Origin: Cudoniella acicularis
Lineage: Eukaryota > Ascomycota > Leotiomycetes > Helotiales > Helotiaceae
Direction of reading: 5' to 3'
Assembly (NCBI GenBank): GCA_013054445.1
Contig: JAAMPI010000781.1
Location: 1-25,973, forward strand
Length of the DNA: 25,973 nucleotides
In this document: positions 1 to 10,688 of the stretch, piece by piece
Layout: the number at the start of each line of letters is the position of its first letter
How positions within the stretch are numbered: the stretch's first letter is position 1
Made by a program: the position numbers and the translations under genes
Notes under the pieces: generated by a model
What the model was told of the DNA's origin: nothing
Seen by the model: only the letters and a program-made list of their open reading frames with translations
Database searches by the model: none

Positions 1-279
1 ATCTCCTTCACTGCCTCCTGTGGCGACTATATTTGGATGGAGTGGGTGTTGTGCTATGCAGAATATGCTGTCCTTGTGTTGATCAAAATGCGCCGAGGAG
101 TCGTTTTGTAATTGTAACTCTTGCATTATTTCATCCTCTCCCTCGCCTTCCGATCCAGAATCCATCGCCGCGTCGCCGTCGTCGACAATTTCCTCTGCTG
201 CTTCGTTAGGATCGAGCATCGCGGCCTCCTCTTCGACCCCGCTGTTGGGGTCTTCTTCGAAATCGTGCGAGGAGGACAT
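1..279 (-). CDS. SQT1: SQT1/AAMP-like WD40 ribosome-assembly protein, 5' part only
   Basis: The minus strand is open from the ATG at 277-279 to the left window edge, giving 93 residues with no stop. The N-terminus is highly acidic (many E, D and G residues, e.g. EEEAAMLDPNEAAEEIVDD). It is followed by HKDSIFCIAQHPLHPNIVATGG, the opening strand pattern of a WD40 repeat. This acidic-tail-plus-WD40 layout is what I know from fungal Sqt1 and animal AAMP. Sqt1 is a dedicated chaperone that protects newly made ribosomal protein uL16 (Rpl10) before 60S assembly, in the cytosol. Only the start of the first repeat is present, so other WD40 families cannot be fully excluded. The rest of the gene lies outside the window. 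Confidence 0.75.
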   Translation of the reverse strand, partial: MSSSHDFEEDPNSGVEEEAAMLDPNEAAEEIVDDGDAAMDSGSEGEGEDEIMQELQLQNDSSAHFDQHKDSIFCIAQHPLHPNIVATGGSEGD

Positions 280-665
280 GGTGTTGGCGGGGGGTTTGAG
301 TAACTGAGAGGGAAGTTGATTGAGGATTCGAATAGGGTCTGTTAACTCTTATGGAAAATGTGTACAGTTTTAAATCGGTGGTTCGGGGCGCAATATTCTC
401 CAGGTTTCGACGTGCTTTGAAATCGAGGATATTTTCTCGATGACAAAAGTTTTGGGTCCGAGGTTGACCCGAGGGGGTTGCCTCCTCAGCCTCGCGCTTT
501 CGCCCCTTTCAGCTGATTCTACTCTAGTCTAGGAGTGCTGAGATAGCAGTTGACCTTTAGTTTAAAAAGTTAAATTGTATCCAGTGCCAGAGCGCATAAT
601 ACATCGAAAATACCCCCATTACAGGTGTGGGATCTAAAAGGCTCCAGTCCTGAGACATCTAAATT
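280..665. other. intergenic: SQT1 promoter side and ligase 3' side
   Basis: The 386 bases upstream of the SQT1 start also hold the 3' flank of the acyl-CoA ligase, since both genes are on the minus strand. I see no open frame of credible composition and no recognisable repeat. The region should hold the ligase terminator and the SQT1 promoter, but no specific motif stands out. Confidence 0.6.
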
Positions 666-2867
666 CTACAACTTCGCACCCGCCTTTCTCCTAGATTCTT
701 TCTCCTTGTCTCTTAGCAATCGTCTCAAAATCTTCCCACTGGGGCTTTTTGGAATCACATCTATGAATTCAACTCCACCCTTTAACCACTTATGCCGTGC
801 CTTGTGCTCCTCAACATGCTTGCAGATCTCCCGCGCAACCATATGATCATTATCCTCAAGTCCAACTGAAGAGGCTTTCACGACAAAAGCTTTGGGAACT
901 TCGCCTGCTGCATCATTCGGCACGGGTATGACCGCGCAATCGGCCACTGAAGGATGAGTAAGGAGATGCGCTTCTAATTCAGCTGGCGCAACTTGGAGAC
1001 CCTAGAATTTTTAATTAGTGGCTACTTTCATTTCCAAATCGGATAGCTTACCTTGACTTTGATTAATTCCTTGATACGGTCAACAATGAAGATGTGCTCA
1101 TCTCCGCTCACGCTCTTCCGAATCACGGCTTCATCGCCAGTCCGCATCCATCTACCCTTTCCATCGGTATCATCAATAAAAGTCTCTTTGTTGGCCTTGC
1201 CATTCTTGAGATATCCCAAGACAACAGACGGCGATTGCACAACCAGCTCTCCTGGCTGATCATAACCCGTGATTTCGGCACCCTCAAGTGAAACAAGCTT
1301 TGCGTTGATCCCGGGCAATAAAATACCACTGGAGCCAAACCAGATATCCTCGAATGATGTTGCACAAACCACAGTGCACGTTTCCGTCAAGCCTAGTAAG
1401 CGTCAGTATACTAGTCCTCGTGTGCAGAATTTGGAAGAGACTGACCATAACCTTGTCTGATTTTCCAGTCTGGGTAAATCTTTTGGAAATCTTCTGCAGT
1501 CTCTGCTCCTAGTGGCGCAGCTCCAGTAAATATAAATTTGACACTGCTGAGATCGTACTTAGAACATGCTTGGTGATTCTTTGCCAATTGGATGATAATA
1601 GGAGGCACCTGACACATATTAACTCGGAAGACTTGGGGGAAAACATATAGCTTACTAAGTAGAGACCACTGATTTTGTAGGTCTGAATAGCATTCAAAAA
1701 TGAAGAGAGTTCGAACTTTGGTAGAATGACAACTTCATCTCCTCGATATGCACCCGCTTGTGCAATAACCACGAGTCCGTAAATGTGACTGAGAGGTAGA
1801 AGTCCCAAGACAACTTCTGTTTTCTCACCCTCGGGTCTCTCCTTTCTTGCCAGCGATTCGAATCTCTCAAATTGCATGACATTGGCAATTACATTTCGGT
1901 GGCTAATCATCACACCTTTCTGCAGACCCTGATATTAGACTATTTTGCAAACAACTTGATTGTACGACCACGAGGTTGGGGATATCATTGGTGTAGTAGC
2001 TGATTGACTTACCGGTAATCCAGATGTGCCACTTGAATAGCAGAGGTATGCCGTTTGTCTTGCTCCTTGACCCTTTTCCCATTTCAAAGACTCGAGCTTT
2101 GGCAGTCGCGCACCCTCCGTGACCAGCTGGCCAACAGTTTTAAACGGCACAGATTTATCCCCAGAAAATTGTTTAGGCATCTCCAGGATAAAAACTCGTT
2201 CATTTGGAATGTCAGCACCTTTCGCTGCCTTTAAAGCTGTCTCTAGGAGGGGCATGCACTGTGAAGCACAATCAGCAATATCGCAAGCATTTTATAGTTT
2301 GTTTGACCTACTGTAAAAAGGGCGGTAGAACTCGAATTCTTCAATTGAAATTCAAGCTCAGAAGCTGAGTATGCGGCATTTGCTGGGGAAGCAATTCCTG
2401 AAAGGCGATGGACCGCGTATGCCAATGTCATAGAGTCAATCTGCACGCAATATCTCAGCGGAGGACTTCAATTGTCTCTCAAGTCCAACGCACCGTATTC
2501 AACGCGAATATCCCAGCCACCTTATCATATTCCGTTCCCTGGTTTGGCAACCATCCGAGCTCTTTCGAAATGGATCGTGCCAAAAGCTCCACCCTGTCAA
2601 CATGCTCCTGAGTTGTATATGTCTTTCCAGTAATACCGCATGTAAAGGGGTTTCTAGAGGATTTCAGAGGGTATCGTCCATGTGCTTCGTTGAGGATGAA
2701 TTCGCTGATAGGGACAGTGTCCGGCGGATCTGGATTGGCAGCATATTAGCCTCTGGTCTCACAGCGATGGGAGACAAGTGTCAAGGTTACACAATCTCGG
2801 TAACCCTCGAAAAATGTTACATACCAATCGCGAGCTTTGGAACCCAAGATGGAGTAGTGAAAACCAT
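666..2867 (-). CDS. 4-coumarate-CoA ligase-like acyl-CoA ligase, peroxisomal (PTS1)
   Basis: Eight exons on the minus strand: 2867-2825, 2729-2494, 2440-2312, 2258-2013, 1919-1656, 1608-1446, 1392-1052 and 1001-666. They join in frame to 585 residues, a normal length for the family. Every intron is GT..AG. The 1919 acceptor (CTGCAG) was chosen over one 9 bases upstream because it yields the uninterrupted P-loop YSSGTSGLPKGVMISH (about residues 210-225). Other ANL-superfamily landmarks are QGYGLTET (about 358-365), GRWMRTGDEA, the hinge region DRIKELIKVKG (ending about 475), and PSGKILRR with the expected adenylation lysine near residue 564. The enzyme should activate a carboxylic acid (aromatic or fatty) to acyl-AMP and then acyl-CoA. 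The C-terminus is AKL, a canonical type 1 peroxisomal signal, so it probably acts in the peroxisome. The exact substrate cannot be read from sequence. Confidence 0.92.
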
Positions 2868-3715
2868 CTTGATTGTTAAGGTGGATGGAGGATTGCGCTG
2901 AGCTTGGTCCTGACCTGAGTTGAGGGGAAAAAGTTACTCCCAAACTCCCAATCAAGCTGATACAACGCTGAGATGTGGCACAGTTGTTTTCACCGAGGTA
3001 GCACTTCCTGTTTGAAGAACTCGAGCAGTTGTCGAAATGTGAGGTTTGCGAAACGAGAAGAAAGGATGCAGATGAAGTAGAGAGACAAAGATCGGCAAGG
3101 CAAGAACCTCGATGCCGATTTGAGTCGCCATCTTGCCCCATGATGTCTTATACTGTGTTGCTCCAACGTGGCTTGCCCCATCTCGTAGCTGGTTCACCCC
3201 AAGCCCGATTTTGCGGGGTCAAGCTTCGCGGTGCTGGCTGCACATTGGGGCCATCATTATTTTTGGGCTATCGCCGAGGCACGAAACCAAATTGGTGTTG
3301 CTCCGGCAATACGATAGGGGACTGTCTCACCTGTGGGGAAGAACAAGACTTGACTCGCGCAAAGCAGCGTAAGAACGTGAGTCATGCGTTTACTCTTAGA
3401 AGAGTGTTCTCAGAAAGACGATTTTTCAGGCGAGGATCTAGATTTCATCGCATGTTTCTTGTAGAGCACTGAGAAGGAAAGGTCAATTAACTTTTACCGA
3501 TCAACTAGGTTTTCCGCCTTTGTTATAGTTCAGGGGCATAAACGAACCGAGGCACTACCCCCCCCCTTGCTTGGTTATCGGTTTTTTTATTTTTATTTTT
3601 ATTTTTATTTTTGTAAGATTAACTGCGACTGACTGAAGGCGGAGGTACAAGTACAAGTACAAAACCTAAGTACCAGTAGTACGGCTCTACAAAGAGCAGC
3701 AATTCTCTTCTCAAC
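2868..3715. other. upstream region of the acyl-CoA ligase; no supported gene
   Basis: About 850 bases separate the ligase start from the next weak coding trace. Overlapping open frames exist on both strands (for example 3029-3472 plus and 2746-3141 minus), but none shows a recognisable domain, a plausible intron set or gene-like composition. The ligase promoter should be here. The right part is low-complexity and is listed separately. Confidence 0.5.
3558..3662. repeat. cluster of simple repeats: C9, (ATTTTT)4, (GTACAA)3
   Basis: Nine consecutive C bases lie at 3558-3566. A T run leads into four perfect copies of the hexamer ATTTTT at 3589-3612. Three copies of GTACAA lie at 3645-3662. This is ordinary microsatellite sequence in a non-coding spacer and a likely site of length polymorphism between strains. 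Confidence 0.9.
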
Positions 3716-5032
3716 GTGTTACTGTACCCCCCTCCTCCTACATCAAGCTCGTGTGCGAAATTTCCGCTTTCCCTGCCAAAGTCTTCTAAAGCCGAGAAAA
3801 ATCCGCTGAGCAAACAACCCCTGGTGAACCTCCTATATATCCACGTCCTTTCGTATTCTCTAAACCGCCATGCTTCAGTTCAGAGTCCCCGACTCCCGCA
3901 CAGACTCGATGAGCAGGAGAGGAACTCAACGTCAAGTCATCGAAAAATAATACTTGGGCAACCAACGGTAGTGGTGGGCGAGCCTTTTCTTTATCAGATC
4001 TCAGCGTTAACCATTGGAAAGAGGGGAGCGAGTTCCTGGTGCGAAAGAAAAAAACACAATGCAGGCCAGCACGACTTCGCCAAATGGTTGGAGGATGACG
4101 AAGAGTCGAAGACCAAAGATGCTAATATAAAGGACACCCGGGCTGGCACCCTGGGTTGGGTTGCTCTTCTTCTGTTCGAATTCGGCAGTCATTGGAGAGA
4201 ATGTGCCTCGATATTGGAAACTTTGTGAGCTGGCAGACCTTCATTCAGCTGGTTCGAAAATATCATCATTGGGGTCTGTAAACGATGGAGTTCTAGCGTT
4301 GAATCTGCTGATACGCTGATCAAAGTGCCCCTTTCTGCAAAGGACGCCACTAGACTCGACATGGCAGCCAAGTTCTTGGAGAAGTTTGACCCTAATGGAC
4401 GCAACAAAGCTGCTGAAACTTGAACAGATCCCGATCAACGCATTGCTCAAGCGGTAGAGATAGGCCGCCTTTCTGACCTAGTGCTTGACGAGCTACTCAC
4501 CATCTGAGAAGAGAACCTCACTGGCGCAATAATCCACTAAAGATCCGGAAAGTCGCTCTTCTTCGAAAGATTCCTCTTGAAGATGTCTTGCTGTTATCTT
4601 GTTGGGTCCCCAGAATTGGCACTTATCCTTTCCAACCATCGGATGCTATGGATTCTTCTCTTTACGGTGAACTTATAGCCTGAGGGCAAGGAAAAGCGCA
4701 GCATGTGCAGAACTTTCTTCAGTCACATAGTAAATCTCGTTCATTGCTTCACAGCATTTATGTTCCTGGTATTCCCTCTCGCATATTTTTGTGCTAGAAT
4801 GTATATAGTCGTCGAGGCCTTTATCTCTTTGCGCCATATTCCTATTGGTGTCTACCAGTCGCCGGGGCTCAATGTCATGGGCAATATTCCGCATCTGCGA
4901 GATGTCCCTTACAAGATTGAACATCTCGGGATGGGATCTTATCATATGAAATGGGGCATTGCAGGCTGTTTCGCTGGAAGATGGTTGGGGGTAATGACGG
5001 GTATAAATGCGGTGCAAAATCAAGCGGCATGA
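3716..5032 (+). pseudogene. possible decayed fungal membrane-protein gene
   Basis: Protein-like segments lie in order on the plus strand but in different frames with stops between them. The first ends near 4228 and contains DTRAGTLGWVALLLFEFGSHW, a hydrophobic stretch bounded by charged residues. The second (about 4310-4500) reads LSAKDATRLDMAAKFLEKFD and onward but crosses TGA stops. The third (4703-5032) holds two likely membrane helices followed by ARMYIVVEAFISLRHIP and a downstream NIPHL. That ending resembles, from memory, the C-terminus of fungus-specific multi-pass membrane proteins, in which a 'VEAFISLR.(V/L)P..VY' segment follows the last helix. No intron set that I tried restores one frame. 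A relic is the likeliest reading; a divergent intron-rich gene or chance open frames are alternatives. Confidence 0.35.
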
Positions 5033-7000
5033 ACCAAGAAACTTCTGGTTGGAGAAGCTGTAAGCCAGCTTCTGCTCGAGTAAAGCTAGCAGGCATGATG
5101 CACTTCTGAATTGTGATTCAGCAAGACGAAGGGAAGGAAACACAAAGCAAGGAAATCCCGAACTCCAACGCTGTATCCTACTGAACCAAGCGGAGTCGGA
5201 ACAATCGCAAATATCCCATCAAAATGATATAATTAGTTGTGCGTATATATTTTTTGTCGCTATATCAATTTCCCTTTAACTTCCGAGACCAGCAGAGTAT
5301 GCTAGCGCAACAACTTGCCGCTTGAAGCTTCAGCCGAAGTAGGTCGCTGGTCAAACTTCACGGGCGTGCTTGTGGCGAGCCCTCTCAGAAATGCGCACCC
5401 ATACCATCTGTTTGAAAGCAAAAGATACGCGTCAGCTCTTTAGCAAAGACGCACAACTATCCAAATAAGTTATATGATTCATGGATGGCCTTCAAGTGTG
5501 CAGGTAGGCAGCGACTGAAGTGAGCGCTCTGGCCACCCCAGCCAGCACAAGAAGTCCCTTCCGTTTTTGGAAGTAACCCACCACAACGCGTTGTTGACTT
5601 GACTTCTTCACTGCCCAAACACCCAATTTCTTCTTCCAATTCTCAACTGTTTCGTCAAACCCATTCTTCCACCAGTTTAGATATCACCGAATCGTGGATA
5701 ACTGTTCAGCAAGCCATTCTAGGTCACCATTCTCTTCGTTCTACCTGCCGATCAGCGTTTCTTAATCCCTTCTCCGCGCTCGATACACGCGCTTTTCTTA
5801 CGCGCTGGATTCGTTCTTGGAGTCATTCTCTTTGGGCGAGTGACGCTCTGAACTGTTACCTTATCCAGTCAGAGACTTGGTTCTTGGGTTTCGGATCTTG
5901 AGTGGTTTTATTTCGGGTCATCAGGCAGGTCTTCAATTGGAAGCTTCGAAAGTTTGGTGCTGCACAATCGTGGCTGGGACTGAGCTGGTAGCTTTCTCGA
6001 CGAAGGTATGTTGGTTGCCTTCCTGTCTTAGCAACTCTACCTGTGAATCAATACTCACATACGACCAGCTGTTCCGAAGTTATACGCGATTCGCCCCGCT
6101 GAAGGCTCCGGAGAAGGCCTCTCCGCCATCGAAAACACAGAGCCTGTATTCCAGAGGCTTCTTGTCCAATCTCTAAGTGTACCGCGAAGCTATCAATTTT
6201 TAGGCGTTACCGGAGTTCCATTGCGCTCTCTCGATCCTCATGGACAGCTGACATCACAGCGGACCAACTTTCGCGCCTGGCGATCCTCAAGACCGCCCCT
6301 CGTCAATCATTGTTCAAGTCTTGCGTCCTTGACCTTTAGCACAGTCTTTTACGCAGGATATTGACTTCGAACCCACCATCGACCCTCTCCAGCAAGTCCC
6401 TCTGCGAGCCCGTTGTAATTTTATCTCTGCCGACTCGAGGGCCGCAACTTCAAACTTCTCCAACAAACACCGCTCTGTTCTTTTGGCGACAGGATAATTT
6501 CCGAAATCTGGTTAATTCCAGCCTTGAGTCAAAAGGACAGCAGGTTTTCTCTATTGGATTCGCTGCTGATCTGGACCACTGTTTTGAAAAATATACAGTA
6601 TCTGTGGTCTGCGGTTACTAGCTGTTCCGCCAGATATTCTTCAACGCGGTTTTGAACAGTTTGACAATATTTATTTGACTTGTGTTCAGTCAGATCCCCT
6701 GATATCCAAACGGCAGATCATTTAATGATTGGAGCTGGCTGTAAATTTCCAACGCACAGTCTTTATTCAGCCTTTCAATTGGTCAAATATTGATACTCCC
6801 AAAGCTGAAAACGTGAAATTATTATATTGTCAATACTCGTCAGCTCTGGACACAGAATCCTTTTCTGGTTGATATTCACTTGGTTTGGGAGAGGTAACTA
6901 TTCAACAGGTATTCATTCACTGGAAGCCAGCGACGCAACCCGAGCGGGGTAATTTTTCGATTAGCGTATTCACCTGTTCACTTCCTTTGGGACGCGGAAC
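5033..7000. other. long gene-free stretch upstream of the AlkB-like gene
   Basis: About 2 kb without a frame I can defend. Several plus-strand open frames of 60-100 codons (for example 5599-5901 and 5877-6176) are rich in S, L and F from pyrimidine-rich DNA and show no domain. The stretch probably holds distal regulatory sequence or the start of a long leader for the next gene. An unrecognised non-coding RNA cannot be excluded. Confidence 0.4.
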
Positions 7001-7434
7001 GGCTCAGTTATTTATCTTCTCCTGCCACCTGCTACAGTCCCTTCTTCAACTATCCTTCAACCATCTTTCAACCTCAACCATCAACTAACTTCACACAACC
7101 TCCACTGTACAACATCTTTTGCTCTTCTTCAACCACCCTTTCTACAACACCTCCTCCCGTCTACATCTCTTCCTCACCACCACAACTTATTCTCCGAAGC
7201 AACATCTTGACATCTTGCATACTGCGGGGCCCACCAGTCGGGCAAGACTTCTTCCTCTGACCGACAGGCTCTTCTGTCTTTGTGATAGAGCTTCTCGCCA
7301 CCTCTCACGGAATCTTATTCAGGATCGACAGCAAACATCTGGGCATTAGTCCAAAACTCATTGCCGCTTGGTCTCTGTTAGCGCATGCCCGGACGTCACC
7401 TTCAAATCAATATGTAAAAAGATTTTTCTCTGTA

Positions 7435-7605
7435 AGTTACCTTTGAAATTCTCCCCGAGTTCGGATCTGTCTCTAAAGGTGAACTTTAGATCTGTCTCTG
7501 ACTTGGAAAATTCAACTTCGGATCAGGATTTGAAATTCACTTTCGGGTTCCATCTTGCAAACTGTCGTTAGATCAGACTCTGAAAGTCAGCTTCAGACCG
7601 ATCTT
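7435..7605. repeat. degenerate short tandem repeats in the leader
   Basis: The undecamer GATCTGTCTCT occurs at 7464-7474 and again at 7489-7499. Around it related blocks of roughly 25-30 bases recur, built on GAAATTC, a CTTTCGG/CTTCGG-like segment and GATC. Copies are strongly diverged and of uneven length, so the boundaries are approximate. It lies in the probable 5' leader of the AlkB-like gene, upstream of the leader intron. Confidence 0.4.
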
Positions 7606-7725
7606 TACAAAACCTCTCCTTCTAGCTATCTCTACTCTTCCCACAACAGTCCTTCAATTCTTTATTGATCTCATTTCATCCAACATTTTACTAAAGCCTG
7701 GAAATCATTCAAAACTTATCTCGTC

Positions 7726-7842
7726 GTAAGTCTGATTCTCAAGAGACAATCTCTTTCAACTCCCTTTACAAGTCAGGAGAACAGATATTAGCTGTGATCC
7801 GATTGTCGCAGTCCAGTGACTAACAGAAATCTTTATCAATAG
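7726..7842 (+). other. intron in the 5' untranslated leader of the AlkB-like gene
   Basis: A consensus donor GTAAGT at 7726-7731 is followed by a strong branch-point candidate TGACTAACAG (7817-7826) and an acceptor ...ATCAATAG ending at 7842. The ATG lies only 22 bases downstream at 7865. The 117-base length is longer than the coding introns (46-61 bases), as is often seen for leader introns. It implies that transcription begins upstream of 7.7 kb, in the pyrimidine-rich region. Confidence 0.7.
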
Positions 7843-7864
7843 ACTCCTCCTTTCATCCGCCACA

Positions 7865-10688
7865 ATGTCTTCTGATCGCATTACAAGATCAGGAAAGCGT
7901 GCGTGTCTCGCAGCTGAGGCAGAAATCCTACCGATTGACACAGCAGTGTCCCCAGTCACTCCGAAAGTGAACGGATCCGAATTCACCAGTCGAAATTCCA
8001 GAGATTCTACGCCATTGAGTTCACCTCCTTCATCTATTGTGTCTCCCTTTTCATCAGTCAGGTCCTCTCCTTCCACAGGCAACAAAGATTCTTTGATCAT
8101 CAAGCTCGGCATTTCTGGTGACAAGTTAGCAGCAGTTTCACCCCATAGAATAGTAAGTTCTGTCCTTTCTTTCTGCCTTCAATAGACACCTTTACTAATT
8201 ATGGCTCATCTAGGAACCTCTAAGACGCATTTTGGCACCAATTTCTCCATCTCAAAAGGGTCAGAAGCAACCAGCAGAGCCATATCATTCGAATGCACTA
8301 CAAGACAAGCCCGCTCCAATAGGAAAACCAACTGTCTGGGCCGCCAAGCGTCAGCAGCTTTGCGAGACATTGCCATACTATAAAGCATACCAATCTGCTG
8401 CTTATACTTCGGAAGGTGTGGTCTATGGCTTCATGTGTGATAAAGAAGTTGGTGTTCGGGATAGGTTCGACGATCAAATCCTAATCTCACGAATGTATGA
8501 GTCCCCTTCTTCTGCAGAGTATTTTTCTAACTTGAGGCAGTGGGGGAGGCCGAAGCCAAGATGAAACTGGCAAAATGGTACAAACCAAAGACCAGGTGAA
8601 GAAGACGGCAAGAGTCTTGGCTTTCGAGCAATCCAAGGAGCTCAAAGTACCTGTTGCAATAATCGCAGGTACGAAGTATTGTCAAGCTCCTAGCAGGATA
8701 TGAACACTAATTATTACCAAGGCCAGGGCAATAGCATCGCACCATCCAAGATGCCCCATTACTACAATGTCTTGGACTACTTTCATGTCACTGATGTCTG
8801 GGCTGATGTCAACAACGGCTGTAAGACATGGATGGCCCGCATGGAGAAGATCAACTTGTATGAGCCGTCTTGGTGGTCCCCACAAGAGTCTAAGCTCCGC
8901 TCATATCCTGATTTTGCCAATCCAGAGGCACGTACGCTCAACTGCCAGATCTGCGGAGTTGGTAGCAAGTGCATTTACAACCAAGGCTGGGCTTGCTTAA
9001 ACCCGGAATGCAAGGAGTTCTTTCAGTTTGCCGATGGCTTCGACGACTCAACACTTGACTACAACTCAGACTTCTTGAATGAGAGAACTTCTTTCAATGG
9101 ATATATCACAAGCCACTTGTCTCCTCCCCTGTTGACCGAGGAAGACCTTACGGCAATGCATGCTTATGGCATTGAGGAAGTGTTCAAGAAGGGTATCGTT
9201 TGTCCCTCATGCCAAGGATGCACCCGGCGAAGAGATTGGGCTTTTTGGGACTGCGAAAATTGCGGTGCCAGATATCAATTGCCCCAAAGACCAGTCCCAA
9301 TCGCAGATGCTACTGCAGATGGTTCAAAAGTTCGAGATTCTCCTGTCAAGTTCATTTTCGGCAACGCCGTTCGAAGTTTGAACCCGCAAATCGTTGGCCA
9401 GTACAAGGTTTACGACTTCGTTTTGCCAGATGAAAAGGGTGTAAACATCGGCAATATTCGCATTTACAAATCAAATGCTTTTATCAATGGCCAGGTCGAC
9501 GGTCCAGATGACTTATTCCGGGAAATTCAGGAGGCGGATTGTGGTTTAAAGAGAAATCCTGTTCGTCAGAAAGGAGGTAAGGCCCTTCATATTTCAGGCC
9601 GTTTTCATTTTACTGACGCTCGCAGCCGTGGGTGAGATCTTGACATCACACTGGACTGCCAATTGGGTAAGCGATCTAAGCAAATCCGTGACTTGGCAAG
9701 AAGATTAACCATCACTTAGGGTGCACCATACAAGTTCGCCGTTGCCCAAATCTCGAAGCCCTTCAGTGAAGCTCCTGCTGTGGTCATAAAGTCATTGAAG
9801 AGAATGACTTGGGCTGGAGAACGAGCTCTCACAGATGACGCCGTCACCCAAGAGTTCCTTTCCACTAATCCCAACTACGCCCAAGAGGCTTTCACCCCCT
9901 TCAATGAAGTTCTCAGCCTTGGCTACTTCGAGAAGTCTGACATCGATGTAAGTTTCAACTCATAGGGGCCTTGTGCACCGTGCTAATCTGTACAGTATCA
10001 CGATGATGGCGAGAAAGAACTTGGTGCTACTGTGGCCACACTTTCTTTGGGATGCAGTGCTACAATGGCCTTCAGACCGAAGGGAAAGAACTTAATCCAG
10101 GGACCCCCCCAAAAGGGAAATATGAAGGGAACGAAGAAGGATGTTCTGAAGCTGACTTTGGAGCATGGTGACATTATGGTCATGCATGGGAGAGAAATCC
10201 AGAAGCTATATGATGTGAGTATCTATCGCAACTCTAGCATTATTTATACATTCTGACGGATTCAAAAGCACGCTGTCATCCCGCATGGCAAGGTCCGTTT
10301 CGCCTTAACGTGCCGACACATCCGACCAGAAACTCTTCCGCAAGGCGAGCGAGCCTATGCTGTGAGTGCCGGCCAGCTTCCCCTTGGAAGTGAGCGATGG
10401 GACTACGATGGGGATTTGAACGCGATGCATATCGATCAAGATTTGGGTGATTTGAATGCCACGCCTGTAGTTCGAAAGACAAGAGCTTCAAAGGCAGAAC
10501 CTGCTGTTCGAAAGAGTCGTGCTTTAGCTTTAGCTTCTGTCGTTCAAAAGCCCACAGCGGAGGAACTGAAGAGCGAGCTTGTTGATCAGATGAAGACTCG
10601 GCTTCAAGCTGGAGAAATCGATGAGGAGGCAGCTACGGAAGTGATTGAAACTTTGCAAGCGCCACAAGTGAAGGATAAGGAGGAATAA
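7865..10688 (+). CDS. AlkB-like Fe(II)/2-oxoglutarate dioxygenase with cysteine clusters
   Basis: Eight exons join in frame to 819 residues: 7865-8152, 8214-8494, 8541-8668, 8722-9576, 9626-9666, 9720-9947, 9996-10214 and 10269-10688. All introns are GT..AG and 46-61 bases. The N-terminal ~100 residues are S/T/P-rich and probably disordered. Residues 307-329 hold C307, C310, C316, C324 and C329, and 393-413 hold C393, C396, C399, C410 and C413, two likely zinc-binding clusters. The C-terminal domain has YHDDGEKELG (H609, D611), LSLG, and HAVIPHGKVRFALTCRHI (H681, R690, R696). This matches the AlkB HxD...H iron triad and the R-x5-R pair that binds 2-oxoglutarate. AlkB enzymes oxidatively demethylate nucleic acids or proteins; the substrate here is unknown. 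The basic, A/K-rich tail after about 740 is likely disordered and may bind nucleic acid. The exon 3 acceptor (GAGGCAG) was chosen because it alone keeps the frame open. Confidence 0.85.

Noticed and set aside
1920..1928. alternative ligase acceptor adding three residues (GLQ) to the P-loop
   Set aside because: It would interrupt the invariant SGTSGLPKG motif; the CTGCAG acceptor nine bases downstream keeps it intact.
3029..3472. 147-codon plus-strand open frame upstream of the ligase
   Set aside because: Composition is rich in R, C and S with no domain or gene-like signals, and overlapping frames of similar length occur on the other strand. Most likely chance.
4673..5143. 156-codon minus-strand open frame
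   Set aside because: The opposite strand carries membrane helices and a VVEAFISLR-type ending, whereas the minus reading shows no domain.
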